Of a stretch of DNA of 64,000 nucleotides, positions 35,213-46,599 are shown piece after piece. A program made the translations under genes and the position numbers. Source of the stretch: Lycorma delicatula (lineage: Eukaryota > Arthropoda > Insecta > Hemiptera > Fulgoridae); the NCBI RefSeq assembly GCF_047948215.1, contig NC_134463.1:54566201-54630200 (forward strand). Reading direction: 5' to 3'. The notes beneath the pieces were generated by a model that was not told the origin of the DNA, searched no databases, and worked only from the letters and a program-made list of their open reading frames with translations. Position 1 is the stretch's first letter, and each line of letters opens with the position of its first letter.

Positions 35213-36619
35213 TGTCACGTGTTCGGGGTTTGAGCAGGATATTGAGAGTAACAAAATAAAAGTTTCTTCTAATGATAATTTATTACTCTAGATACATATA
35301 AATAATGAAAATAATAATAATAATGACAGTAAGTATATATAACAGAAAAATAAAATTATTAGATGTATTTAAAGACAGTTAAATTTATAAATACAAAAAT
35401 ACTATCCAATTTAATTAATAATTAAAAAATCCACTTACCAACAATTCTATAATATACACGTTTAAGCGCTTTCAAAATAAAATTCCATCATCTGCAACTT
35501 AAAAAATTTATCTTATAATCTTAATAAAACTAAAACTTCTTCGTCGTGTAAATTTGTTTATATAACGTTATATAATAAAAGAGTGGTCTTAATATAATTA
35601 AACAGGACTTAACCGTCCTATCACGTTTTTCATAACGGTGGAGACATTATTTCGGGACGTTAAGTCGACATAATTTTAAACATTTGACGACCACTGTTAT
35701 GTTATGTTACGTTACATAACAAAAAAAACTTTACATGACGAAGAATTTTTAGTTTTATTAAGATTTTAACATACATTTTTTAAGTTCCTGATGATGTAAT
35801 TTTATTCTGAAAGCGCTTGAACTTATATATAAAAGAATTGTTGGTAAGTGGGTTTTTTAATTATTAATTTTATAATTATACCAGCGGGACATGTTTGTTA
35901 ATATTAATACTATCTAATTTACTAAGAATTTTATAATGACCGCTCGAAACTAATATTGGTGGATTAACAAGATAACACTAGATAAGTCTAAAGTTCATAC
36001 AATTCAATTTTTTCCAGTATTATTACATTTTGTTTATAAAAGAACTACGCTACACGTAATGAATTAATATAATACTGTCACTTTCACTACTGTTTACTAA
36101 TAACTCACCGAATAACTTCTTGAATTCACCCAAGGTCCACACTGGTATACTTGTGACGTACTCTTCACTTGCAGTTACCACACACTTACTGATATCGCCG
36201 TTACCACGAATGCGCCTAACACGGCCTAGCAGAACTACTAATTGTTATCGTTTGTTGTCATGACTACGCCGAACACGTCCTCGCCGAACTACTCACTCTC
36301 TCCGCTAGTCCCTGGCATTATTTATATCTGCCTGCAGACCAGTACCCGACTCGTCTCTCTTACTGTTGAAGCGTAATAATTTTCATTGTCCGCGCCTTTC
36401 TTTAAATTATTATTACGCCCCGGTAATTCTTCTGGTCAAACAGGAACTTTTGGAGGTGCCATTGTTTTATTACAAAGAACAAATTGCTAAATAAACTGAT
36501 TACTCTAAGAAAAAAATCCCTTTTAGTTCCTCCTAGATTCTTCTTTTCATTATTATTTTCTTTTTCTTTCTTCGTAATTGGAAGAATTTTTTACGATCCG
36601 TTATACTAATCCTGTTACA
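35213..36619 (-). mobile_element. Solo LTR, copy 2, with MITE inside
   Basis: TGTCACGT ... CCTGTTACA, flanked by AAAT (35209-35212) and ATAT (36620-36623), one mismatch. Removing the MITE and one TSD (508 bp) leaves 899 bp, matching copy 1. TATAAAT and start-site text are conserved on the minus strand (36326, about 36297). No gag/pol on either side. Confidence 0.85.
35414..35905. mobile_element. Long-TIR MITE, copy 2, with 16-bp TSD
   Basis: 492 bp between AATACTATC(C/T)AATTTA at 35398-35413 and 35906-35921. Inverted arms of about 82 bp, 35420-35502 and 35781-35862, share CCACTTACCAACAATTCT, AAGCGCTTTC and AAAATAAAATT. The inner 280 bp is non-coding. DNA transposons usually make 2-10-bp duplications, so the 16-bp TSD is odd. 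About 43 bp beyond the right arm (ATTATACCAGCGGGACATG) also belongs to the element, because it recurs in copy 1. Confidence 0.8.
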
Positions 36620-37815
36620 ATATATTTGAGTGCTATTGTTTGATATAACGCAATTGTTATTTACACTTATTTATATGAATATTATATCTGAGTATATATA
36701 CATATATAATATAATATTAATTATTTAAGCCTTTAAAGGATTATTTATATGTTTTAAAATTCACTTATAAATAGATCATATGACCATTATTCGATGACAG
36801 TTCTAAAATAATATGTTAATCATCATTTATATGATTACCAACGACTTATATGGTTCCTTTTCAGTATTTGTTTCAATTAAAAAGTTACACATTTATCTAA
36901 TATAAAATTTTATTTTTTTAAATCTGCAAATGACGCAAATGAGTTTGTTATGATTTTAATAAATCTCCATTGCGGTCCCACAAACACTAAGTTAATATAA
37001 TTTATTACCTCGTGTTTTTCACGATTTTCTGGCATTTTTTTTCTTCAGTTATTAAAAAGTTAGTTTTTCCGCAATTTTGGGAGTCATACTTGATTTATAA
37101 AACTGATATTTTTATATTTTAGTAAATCTTACATTAGTGGGTTTGAACCAACTTGATAACTTACACCGTTGTTGCCTAGTAATTATTATAATATTTTCTT
37201 TTGGCTACCGCTTTGAGATGAACCCGACAGCCGATCGCAGCCATTCGTGTATTTTTGTAATCCTCCAGGGATGTTTAATACGAATCCAAAATCAAACTTT
37301 GAGTCAAAAAGTGTTTACACAATACATATTGAATTCAATAACGAACAGTTCGTTTGTTGAAAATAACAATTTTTTTTCAAATTTCAATCTCTGAAGTCGT
37401 TATCGAATTAAAAATAAAACCAAATAATTAACCCCTAATTTGCCACCCCAATTTCATAAAGTTAAAATTTATGGAAGGATTTTATTTTATTCTATATTTT
37501 TTATAGACGTGTTTTAAGGCCATTTTTATAATATTTAAAGATTTATTTAAAATTTTTAATTTGTATTAAAAATGCTGCCCATATTAAAAAAAAAAGTAGA
37601 AAGAAATTAAGAAAAAAACTTGTGATTTGATAAAAATAATAAAAGAAACCAAGAGAAACATCGTTAAGTTACTATTTTCCATTGTAATCTAAGGTGCTCT
37701 TAAATGTAGCAATAATTTTTATTTTCATCATGCGTTTTTTAATTTATTATTATTTTTAATTAACGATTTACAATATATTGAATATCCGATTGACGACAAA
37801 CGCTATATATCAATA
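36620..37815. other. No gene recognised
   Basis: The 85-codon plus-strand frame at 37137-37394 has no motif, though 37100-37300 is less AT-rich than its flanks. Confidence 0.4.
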
Positions 37816-37983
37816 TTTACGCCATAATAATCCAATTCTAAACAGAGGAGTAATGGGCTACAGATATATATTAAAAATATATAGGCTTTACGTTATAATA
37901 ATCCAATTCTAAAGAGAGGTGTAATAGGTTACAGAGATATATTAAAAAATATATAGTTTACATCATTAAATCCCTCTATAACC
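37816..37983. repeat. Tandem duplication, about 71-bp unit
   Basis: Unit 1 from TTTACGCCATAATAATCC at 37816; unit 2 from TTTACGTTATAATAATCC at 37887; a third, partial TTTACATCATTAAATCC follows at about 37957. Units 1 and 2 differ at about one base in ten. Confidence 0.8.
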
Positions 37984-38900
37984 AATGTAAACTTTTTCGT
38001 TTAAAAAATATTCCAATGTAACATACACATGTAATAGAAACTTATAATAGGATCACCAGTGGAAAGTTTCCTGTAAATTAAACACATTATCATTGAAATC
38101 AGTCCTTTTTGTGTAGAGTTAACGCTTCAAAATACATTTAAAAAATTGTATACGGGACGTATTTAGACCTTCCTCGTTTTATTGGAATAGGTTATAAATA
38201 TATTGAATCAAAAACTTAATCATCTTTGGTTAAAATATACTAAAATTAATTGAAAAATAACAATATGAAAAATGAGTAAAAGTTAAACAAAAGCCTTGAA
38301 AATATTTTATATTGAGATCAAATATTTTTAGAGTATGGTATTAAAAAACACGTATATTGTGTACAGCTGGTAAAAGATTTTTGTTTCTTTGTCTGTTATT
38401 TATAAATAGATTTATGTTCATATTCCAACAGGTGAGTTAGTATTTATTGGTTGTAAAATGAAAATAAAAATAATCTTTGACAATATGTTAAATAAAGCTT
38501 TTACGGCCGTAAAATTAAATAAATGATAAGTTATAATATAAAATTAGAACAGTATTGAATCTGATTCTAATAATAAAATAAAAATGAAGTCATTTAAAAA
38601 ATATAATTATTGGGCTAATTCCAGTAAATTAAATTTTAAATATGAAAACAATTGAGAATCAAACAGATGAAAATAGATATTTCATCTGAAATTGAATTAA
38701 GTTTTTCAGCTGATTTTTTATTTTTTTACCTAAAACCTTTATTATATAATATATAGATACATATTCACGTTATACCTCTGTTTTTTAACCCGAAATTGCT
38801 GAGGAAATTAGGATGGGGCTTATGTTCGAGATTTAGACCTAAAAATTATACAATATTTTGAAACTATCTTGTGAAAACAATATCTGACTCCATTTTGCAC
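37984..38900. other. AT-rich, nothing recognised
   Basis: GGATGGGGCTTAT at 38810 resembles GGGTGGGGCTTAT at 41264, on either side of the pogo relic, but in direct rather than inverted order. Confidence 0.4.
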
Positions 38901-38911
38901 TGACATTATCC

Positions 38912-39409
38912 CTATTCGTCAATTGACTCTTCCTCACCACTTCCGTTATAGTCCTCGATTTTAGATGATACATACCAAATTGCGTTGTCTCCAGTCATGT
39001 CCATCGAGTTTGAAATGGAGGTAACTTTGAAACTCTTGTTGATAATTTCCTGTGGTAAGAGTTTCCATGCAGCCACGATCCACTCACAGAATTGAGGTAA
39101 TGAAGATTTCTTCAAACGCCCGGTCGGAATTACTTCCATCAAACTGTATCTCTACTCGCGATAGAAACCGCAAACAAGCCTTAAAAGGCTTATTAATGGA
39201 AATGTCCAGTGGCTGTACCATGCTATTCATTCCTCTCGGTATTACAACCATGTCGCACTTCTCTTGCCACAACTTCTTCACTTTTTCTGTTAGATGGCTT
39301 AGGAAACTGTCTATTACTAGCATGGATCTGTGACGTAATAGTGCTCCTGGACGCCGAAACCACACTGTCTTCAACCAATCCATGTTCAATTCTTCAGTCG
39401 TCCACCTAG
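38912..39409 (-). pseudogene. pogo/Tigger-type transposase, DDE_1 domain
   Basis: Minus strand: WLKTVWFRRPGALLRHRSML, then LVIDSFLSHLTEKVKKLWQE (Asp of the second catalytic block), DMVVIPRGMNSMVQPLDISI and NKPFKACLRF (third Asp in QPLD), then after one frameshift the C-terminal FCEWIVAAWKLLPQEIINKS, FKVTSISNSMD. This is the order of pogo/Tigger/Jerky transposases. The first catalytic block and the DNA-binding half are displaced to 40.35-41.0 kb by intervening DNA. Inactive. Confidence 0.88.
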
Positions 39410-39627
39410 TTCTCTTACACTCTTACCAGTATTTCAGGTGATAGCTTCTCCTTCCACATGGTTTTACGTTCAATGGTATTACAAACATTTTTAAAGATTT
39501 AAAAAAATTAGTTTTATACTTTTTAGTCATGCATTAATCAAATTATTATCATACATTGTATGAGTTAGCAGGTTAATTTAGATTTAAAACCCCGCATAGC
39601 CGTTTTTTTTTGCAATTTTTTACACCC

Positions 39628-40272
39628 GCACGCTTAATTTCTACCCTTAATTTACCTCCGTACGAGGGGGATTTTTGCAAAAATAATGGCGGAATATTGT
39701 ATTGTCACCCGACCTTAGTAACCGTGAAAAATTTCATAAATAGGCAACGTCAGGAAGTATGTTTTTTCTTTTCCTCCCGCCTCCCAGAGCCGGATCCACA
39801 TTTAAGTACAAACACAGCCCTGGGAGGCGTCATCGCCTCTAGCCTCTAACCACAGGGAAAGAGTAGCGCCAGGCCCGGTTGTATCATTCCCAACCGCCCC
39901 AACACAGTAGCCGGAACTCGGTCCTTTGATCTCTGGCTTCTAACAGGGGCTCCCCCAGGGGAGCATCCCTGCCGGAATTCAATTCGATCTTTTCAGCTTG
40001 GACTGGGGGGGGGGGTCAGGAGTCCTCCTGCTTCCTCACCCCTGAGCAAGCCCAGACGAACGACGATTCCACAGAGGGCTATCTCTCACTCCCTCGCTTC
40101 CCAAACTATCTGATAAATCACCCCAGGAAGTATGTTAAATTATTATACCTGCACCCTTAATTTACCTCCGTACGGGGGGATGTTTGCAAAAGTAACTGTG
40201 GAATATTATATTGTCAGCCGACCTTAGTAACTGTGCAAAATTTCATCTATAGACAATGTCAGGAAACATGTT
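39628..40272. repeat. Two-copy tandem repeat, about 145-bp unit, split by insert
   Basis: CCCTTAATTTACCTCCGTAC...GGAATATT.TATTGTCA.CC...ACCTTAGTAAC occurs at 39647-39763 and 40155-40272. The units lie in the gap between the two halves of the pogo relic. Removing the insert at 39764-40123 and one TSD brings the units into direct tandem order. Confidence 0.8.
39764..40123 (-). mobile_element. Retro-inserted GC-rich fragment with 13-bp TSD
   Basis: Flanked by perfect CAGGAAGTATGTT at 39751-39763 and 40124-40136. On the minus strand it ends GGAGGAAAAGAAAA, an A-rich tail, so it behaves as a truncated LINE or SINE 3' end. It is about 55% GC against about 30% in its surroundings and contains a G11 run (40007-40017). 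No reading frame identified. Confidence 0.75.
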
Positions 40273-40349
40273 AATTTAAGGATGCAAGATTTGAGGATAA
40301 ACATGAAAAAAATTGAAAAAAAAACACCGTTAGTTAAAGTAAAGCAAGT

Positions 40350-41000
40350 AATAAAAATGACGTAAGGTGGGAGTTTGTGTCCGTCAGGAGTTAGTGATAC
40401 CTACCATTAAAGTATACCGCTGTTTTTCTGCTTCTGAAGTTCGCACGTGCACTGATTTTTCACCAGCTTTGTTCGCCAGTTTCATTTGCATTTCAATTGC
40501 CCCCTTGCATTTGTGTGTCTTCTGTAACTTCAGAACATGCCTTTCCGCAAATAGTTTCTCCTAGTAGGTGCCGGGAAGTCGCTTTTTCATTGGTGTCCAG
40601 CGTCGAATCACGAGGTCATAAAGCGCCTTGCCCAGCCATAATTGGCTGTAAATTCACTCTTGAGAAATTTCTATGCTGTCCGATAATTGATGCGCTTCAA
40701 ACTGTAATATTTCAACGGACATAGAAAAACCATCTGCCCGTATTTTCTTGACATATTCCAGTAGATTGGTTTCTACTGCCGGGTATATGCCTTCTTGCCA
40801 AGAAATGATTGTCGAGTTTGGATGTTTTTTAAGAGGATCTTTAATCCCAATTCATCGAATATTTATTTATTCGAATATTTTTCTCACCCGCATCGAACTT
40901 CCTCCAAAATGATGGGTTTCCATTTTCTTGCGCCTAATGCACTAATTGCAACTTAAAATTTATAACTGTTATTTGTTCTTCTGCGGACCGTGTTTCATTG
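40350..41000 (-). pseudogene. pogo/Tigger-type transposase, DNA-binding half
   Basis: Minus strand from about 40850: IKDPLKKHPNSTIISWQEGI, then YPAVETNLLEYVKKIRADGF, SMSVEILQFEAHQLSD. This is the CENP-B-like second helix-turn-helix (W..G..PAVE..L.EYV...R..G..vS). Further on: LPGTY*EKLFAERHVLKLQK-like linker text. Stops and a shift break it. It belongs with 38912-39409; together they cover most of a typical protein of about 500 residues, less the central part. Confidence 0.82.
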
Positions 41001-41478
41001 CTTAGTAAATGCTTTAGTCAACTAAAGAAAAAGTAAACACAATACTGTGCTCTCCACCTTCCTCTATCACATGCGGTACCGTTACTTGGCAAGCGGTTGA
41101 ATTTTTTCAAAATTCATCCCTTTTTTCGGAGGGGTAACATCATGTGAACAGCTCGGATCTTAGGCATTTGCAACGTTTTTCAGTTTTCTCAATACTAATG
41201 ACATTATTTTGATCTCTCGACAAAAATTATTTTTTCCAGAAATGATCGTCTCAGAAACCGGGTGGGGCTTATACACGTAATTACGGACTATATACTGTAA
41301 ATACGGTAATTATATGGTTAATAATGTTTTAGAAGAAAAGGAGTAAAAGATAGAATACAAAAAATGGAAGTAGATTATAACTTTATCGTACAAGAAACAT
41401 TCTCAGCAAAAATTAATTCGATAATAATTTGAAGGACGCCTCCTCCTTCTGATAACTCCGCCTAATGATCGATGGAGA
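41001..41478. other. Probable flank of the pogo element
   Basis: Holds CTATATACTGTAAATACGG near 41288, of the type found at Tigger ends. A matching inverted end was not found. Confidence 0.35.
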
Positions 41479-41490
41479 TAAGTAAACAAA

Positions 41491-41799
41491 GCTCAACCGG
41501 CTGGTCTAGTAGTTAACTCAATATTGTAAATCCGCTGATTTCGAAGTCGAGAGTTCTCAGGTTCAAATCCTAGTAACGACATTTACTTTTATACGGATTT
41601 GAATACTAGAAGGTGGATAACGGTGTTCTTTGGGGGCCAGTTTCAATTAGCCACACGTCTCAGGAATGGTGAAACTGAGACTGTAAAACCTGAGACTGTA
41701 CAAGACTACACTTCATTTATATTCATACATATCATCTTCATTCATCCTCTGAAGTAATACCTTACGGTTGTTCCGAAGACTAAACAGAAAAAAGAGAGT
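41491..41799 (+). mobile_element. SINE-1, full-length, with internal 19-bp duplication
   Basis: TSD TAAGTAAA(C/T)AAA at 41479-41490 and 41800-41811. The body repeats CTGAGACTGTA twice (CTGAGACTGTAAAACCTGAG), which accounts for its extra length. The head is of a diverged subtype (TAACTCAATATTGTAAATCC). Confidence 0.88.
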
Positions 41800-41811
41800 T
41801 AAGTAAATAAA

Positions 41812-42343
41812 TTTGACTGGATAATTTAGTTCACTGAAGAAAATTGAATGGAAAAATCTGTGTTTCTAGTAAAAGTATGTAAACTGGCATTTTCTCAACA
41901 ACCTTCACTTAACTATTCTTTTTTTGCAAAAGTACTGAAACTAGCTTCAATTTTAAGACGTTATTACTTAATGTTATCTTAAAATCTTGTTTTTATATAA
42001 AAACCAAATTTAGAGTAAAATCTGAAACTTTAAACGCTTTGAAAACCGGTTTTGTTTGTTAACACACTTTTCACTAGCAAACACGGAATTAATAAATAAA
42101 TTAAATAAATAAAAATTTAACTTTAAAGATCAAATTTCCGATTCTTACAGAAGTATGAATCAGAAGTGATTGGTACTACTGTATAGTTTAGATAATCAGA
42201 AAATTTCAAACGCATGAATATTATATATACATTTTTCGTAGTTAAATTAATAAAATTCTTTAAGATGCTATAAAAAAAGAAGTGAGAATTTATTATTATT
42301 TTTATTTCCTTTTTTTATATACATATTTAATGGAAGCCTTTCG
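41812..42343. other. AT-rich, nothing recognised
   Basis: Low-complexity frames only. Confidence 0.5.
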
Positions 42344-42650
42344 AGCTGGTCTAGTGATAAACTCATCGTAGAAAATTAACAGCTGATTGTCGAAATCGAA
42401 GGCTCTCAGGTTCGAATCCTAGTAAACGTTCGTTGCCTTTATACGGATTTGAAAACTAGACGGAGGATATCGGTATATTTTGGAGGTTGGAATTTAATTA
42501 ACAACACATCTCAGGAATGGTCGGCCTGAACGCAAACATATCTACACTTCATTTACGTGTCATATGTATCATCCTCATCCATTGGTCTGTGGAAAGGGGG
42601 TTCGCTTAATATTCAGTAATTGGACAGATTGCGACGTACACATTAGGAAA
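42344..42650 (+). mobile_element. SINE-1 variant with a different 3' end
   Basis: Head and body as SINE-1 (GCTGGTCTAGTGATAAACTC, GGTTCGAATCCTAGTAAA, GGATTTGAAAACTAGA). After CATCCTCATCCATTGGTCTG the usual CTGAAGTAATACC tail is replaced by GTTCGCTTAATATTCAGTAA, TTGGACAGATTGCGACGTAC. A decayed relative with the same end is at 50880-51030. The LTR begins 4 bp after it, so the end may be cut. Confidence 0.7.
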
Positions 42651-43044
42651 ATATTGTCGCGTATTCGTGGCTCGACTAGGATATTGAGACTAATAAACAA
42701 AAAGTTTCTTATAAATACAATTTATTACTCTAAAAATGTAGAAAATAAATAAAAATAATAACTACAACAACAAAAATATGGAGTCTGTTAATAGACTCCA
42801 GATGGGGGCCTTCAGCGGGCGGTAACGTGGTTGGGCGATGACCTCCGACTAGCAGTTGATGATGGTGTGACCTCATCAGATCTTGTGCGTACTGACGACA
42901 AAAGAAGAATTCATTGCAGAATTTCGCAAGGTGACGGGGGATTCGGTTACGATAGATATAATATCCATGTGGCCAGCCTATGAGACAACGCAGGTGGTCA
43001 TGGTAGCGATGCCGCCCATCCTTGCGGAAAAATTGTTGTCAGAT

Positions 43045-43069
43045 GGGCGGATCCAACATGGATCCGCCC
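43045..43069. other. 10-bp perfect hairpin in ORF1
   Basis: GGGCGGATCC, AACAT, GGATCCGCCC. The second arm is extra to the expected ORF1 text. Confidence 0.8.
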
Positions 43070-43344
43070 ACACGGCGCAGCTTAGATGTAGAGTCACACG
43101 GCGCAGCTTAGATGACCTGTGTTTCCGGGCCATAGGCCTCAGTCTTGTTGCGGCCCGGACATGAGTGACCACTACTTTATCTGTGGTGAGGCCAGCCACT
43201 TGAAGGACTGCAGGCGGGGAGCTCGCTGTCCCTCTTGCAAGTTGATGGACATACACCCAGTGGTTGAGGTTGTAAGGTACCCGTGTCATGAGTCGGCGGA
43301 TCCTGTCCTGGCGTGGTGTTTGCGGGGGACAGCCTCGTCCGGGA

Positions 43345-43643
43345 AACCCACCGGGTTGGTCTAGCGGTGAACGCGTCTTCCCAAATCAGCTGATTTGGAA
43401 AGTCGAGAGTTCCAGCGTTCAAGTCCTAGTAAAGCCAGCTTTTTTTACACGGATTTGAATACTAGATCGTGGATACCGGTGTTCTTTGGCGGTTGGGTTT
43501 CAATTAACCACACATCTCAGGAATGGTCGAACTGAGAATGTACAAGACTACACTTCATTTAAATTCATACTTATCATCCTCATTCATCCTGTGAAGTATT
43601 ATCTGAACGGTAGTTACCGGTGGCTAAACAGGAAAAAGAAAGA
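43345..43643 (+). mobile_element. SINE-1, full-length, youngest-looking copy
   Basis: TSD AGC(C/A)TCGTCCGGGA at 43331-43344 and 43644-43657. It has the complete head CCCACCGGGTTGGTCTAGCG, the palindromic AAATCAGCTGATTT, intact A- and B-boxes and the GAAAGAAG end. It is the innermost layer of the SINE-in-LINE-in-LTR nest. Confidence 0.95.
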
Positions 43644-44776
43644 AGCATCGTCCGGGAGGGGCGGGAGGTTCCGGCGTCCCATTATCAATGATCGGGCGGA
43701 TACTCTCTTGCAGCACCTTTGGGATGGAAGGTAAGACCGTAGTTCCGATGGGGGATCCCTTTGGGGGTTCCTCATTAGAGACGAGGCATAAAGACCCGTG
43801 TCCCCGTTGGCGGATCCCTGTAGGGGCCTCTCATTAGAGGCATGACATGACAATAAACGTCCGAGTCCCGGCTGCCTGAGTAGGGCTTTGTTTCCGCCGA
43901 GGTAGTTTGAAACGATTTCACCTCTCGGAGCTGAGTTTATGTTTGATTGATCGCTCCGGCGGGCGGGGGAAAAAACGACGTAATAAAAAATAAATAATCC
44001 ATATATAACATACAAAATAGTAATTCAAATAAGGACAAGATTTGTTTAAAGACATTTAAATTATAAAAAACGGAATACAGTCCAATTTACTAAAAACATT
44101 GTAATTTAACATTATAATGCTTTATAATGACCGCCAATACTGCATTAACAGCAAGATAACAATAGAACAGTCTGTCATATTTGCCTTTCTGCAAATGTTA
44201 TTACTTTTACTGTCTACAACAGAACTACCGTATACTTTATGAATGAATACTGTCAATTTCACTGTTTTTTATCAATAATTCACCGAATAACTTCCTGCAT
44301 TCACCCACTGTACACAATGGAATGGTCGTGACGTACTCTACACTCGTTTATACCTCAGGCTTACTGATATCGCCGTCACCGCAACCGTGTCGAACTCGGG
44401 CTTGTGAAACTACTCTATCATCGCCTGTTATCACGACAACCCCAAACAAAGCCTCACAGAAATACTGACTGTTCCCGCTGGTCCTACCAGTATTTATATT
44501 TCCTGGCCTGCAGAACTAGTATCCGCCTCATCCCTTAACTATTGAGGCGTAATAATATTTATAATCCGCACCCTTCCGTTTTCCCATAAATTGTTATTCC
44601 GGACGTGTCATTGTTTGTATTTCAAAGAACAGATGGTAAACGGATCTGTTCGACTGAGAAAAGAATCCCTTTTAGTTCTTTCTGGATTGAATTTTTCATT
44701 ATTATTTTCTCATTTTTTCTTTTTAACTGGAAGAAATCCGTTACCCTGGTTCGTTATACTGGTCTGTTAACAATAT

Positions 44777-46560
44777 ATATTTAATGAAGTACATTTTTTC
44801 TGTGTGTAGAGAAACAATACTTATTTACTCAAAATTATGCTGGCGTGGATACATTTTATGAATGCCGAATCAATGATGCTAAGATCACCAATGCTTGTAG
44901 CATTTCTCATCATTAAAACTGTATATTAGAACCACACTTTTCACGTAAAACGACAATTATACACATCTCATTTATAATATTATACAACAGATAAAATTTA
45001 CTAACATTTATATTAAGAGTGAATAACGCGTAGAATTTTACTTTAAATATCAGAATCGATAAAATTTCTGAAGGATATAAATTCTCCAATTAATATACTT
45101 ATCATTACATCCTTCAAATGAATGCTAAATAATGAACTCGATGCTACAATGGCTGAAATAGAGAGGGACAAAAAAGAAGAAAACTAAATAATATAAAATC
45201 AAAGTATTGAGTTCTGAATAATTTAAAAATATTTTAAGTGATTAGATATACATTATAGTTAAATATATCAGATTCATTTTATCTCTACCCCATTTGAAGA
45301 AGAATCAATAATCAGGATACATAATATTTATCGTTAATTCTATTGTAATGTTCATTATACCTGATATGTAATTTCCGTTATTTGATATGTGTACCCTTTT
45401 GTTAAGCAGATTGAATTAGGTTTATGTCATTAAATAATAATAAACAAATAAATAATGGAAAAGCTTGTTCCAGCATTGCCTGTAATGTATAATTCTATAA
45501 TAATAATAATAATATAATGAAAGCTCATATGGTTTTATCATCTCTTATGAACAGATATATTTTTAAATATAATGAACAAGCCAGTAAATTAAAACTGACA
45601 TGTTATGTTGTGTTTTTTTACTCACAAATACTAATTTATGAATATTATACAAAATTTCAATCAATAAAATTTTTAATTTACATTTATCATATTATCAAAC
45701 AACAAAATTTAATTAAATAAATTTGTTGGATTTTCATTATACGATTCTGTTATTAATTTTATTTTAATGTAGATGTGACATAAATAATATATTCACAAGC
45801 ACATCAATATTACATTATTCATCTGAAACACATTTGTCATTTTATTATAAAATAAAATATGTATTAAATCGTTTTTCTTATCGGTAATACTAATTAAGAT
45901 GATTATTTAGGTCAATCAACGTTTCTTTAAATCATCATAACATTATTTTTGTAAAATAGTACCCATCCTGCCATCGCCAACTAGTTTGTGCTCTATCAAT
46001 TACATTTAATTAAAACAAATTATGTTGTATGTTATCAAAAATTAAAATACTTATACTAATCAAAACTATGTTAATAAATAGAAATAAAAGAGGATTAAGA
46101 TAATGGTTAAGATTTTAAAAACTTATTTATAATATCAGTTTCTTGTTGAAATAATGTTATACTCGTATTTTCGTTGATAGACGGAGTATAAAATGTAGTA
46201 AGTATCATTCATGGAAACCTAAAGTAACTATTACTATATTTTTTTTAAAGTTGAATGCTAGATTTTGCTGGGAGAGAAAGTAATTTTCTCATAGCCTTTG
46301 GCTGAAATCAAAATAAGCCGCCGCCACCAATCAACTGAGCGAAAATTAATAAATTGTAGCCTTACTGCACAATCATTATTTACCACAATCAGTTTCTTGG
46401 ACCTGATATCTGTTTTCTCTTCTCATTGTTTAAGAACAAGTGAGTAAAAAAGATACTATATACGTACAGTTTTACTACATTTTAGAGAAAGAGCCTCTCA
46501 CGTCTTCAACTTAACTTTGAATAGTTAAATCAGTTTTTAGCAAATTTCCAAACAATTTGA
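44777..46560. other. No gene recognised
   Basis: AT-rich. A less AT-rich patch at 46240-46400 has no usable frame. The 67-codon frame 45517-45720 is Tyr/Ile/Lys-rich. Confidence 0.5.
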
Positions 46561-46599
46561 AAATCGCTATTGCACCCGATAATTTTTATATACGTAAGT

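Larger units (their letters stand above)
42753..43986 (+). pseudogene. LINE ORF1 (gag-like) fragment inserted in LTR
   Basis: TSD AAAATAAATAA at 42742-42752 and 43987-43997. The frame from about 42883 reads LCVLTTKEEFIAEFRKVTGD, VTIDIISMWPAYETTQVVMV, AMPPILAEKLLSDGRI: the ORF1 pattern of R1-group LINEs. After a shift comes FICGEASHLKDC then RCPSCKLMDIHP, two zinc knuckles; the first has lost its leading Cys (Tyr instead). A local inverted duplication (43045-43069) and a 26-bp tandem duplication (CACGGCGCAGCTTAGATG, twice) disrupt the frame. ORF2 is absent. The rest, 43658-43980, is GC-rich non-coding. A SINE splits it at 43345. Confidence 0.8.
42655..44772 (-). mobile_element. Solo LTR, copy 3, with nested insertions
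   Basis: TGTCGCGT ... GTTAACA with perfect ATAT duplications at 42651-42654 and 44773-44776. Without the LINE insert (42753-43986) and its TSD it is about 873-885 bp, close to copies 1 and 2. The minus-strand TATAAATA at 44498 and ACAGT at 44470 are kept. The sequence just outside 42655 has no primer-binding site, so it is not one end of a full element with copy 2. Confidence 0.85.

Noticed and set aside
38810..41276. GGGGCTTAT motifs as inverted ends of the pogo element
   Set aside because: They are in direct, not inverted, orientation.
36620..42654. Full LTR retrotransposon between LTR copies 2 and 3
   Set aside because: The 6-kb interval has a pogo-type transposase and SINEs but no gag, RT or integrase, and no primer-binding site adjoins either LTR.
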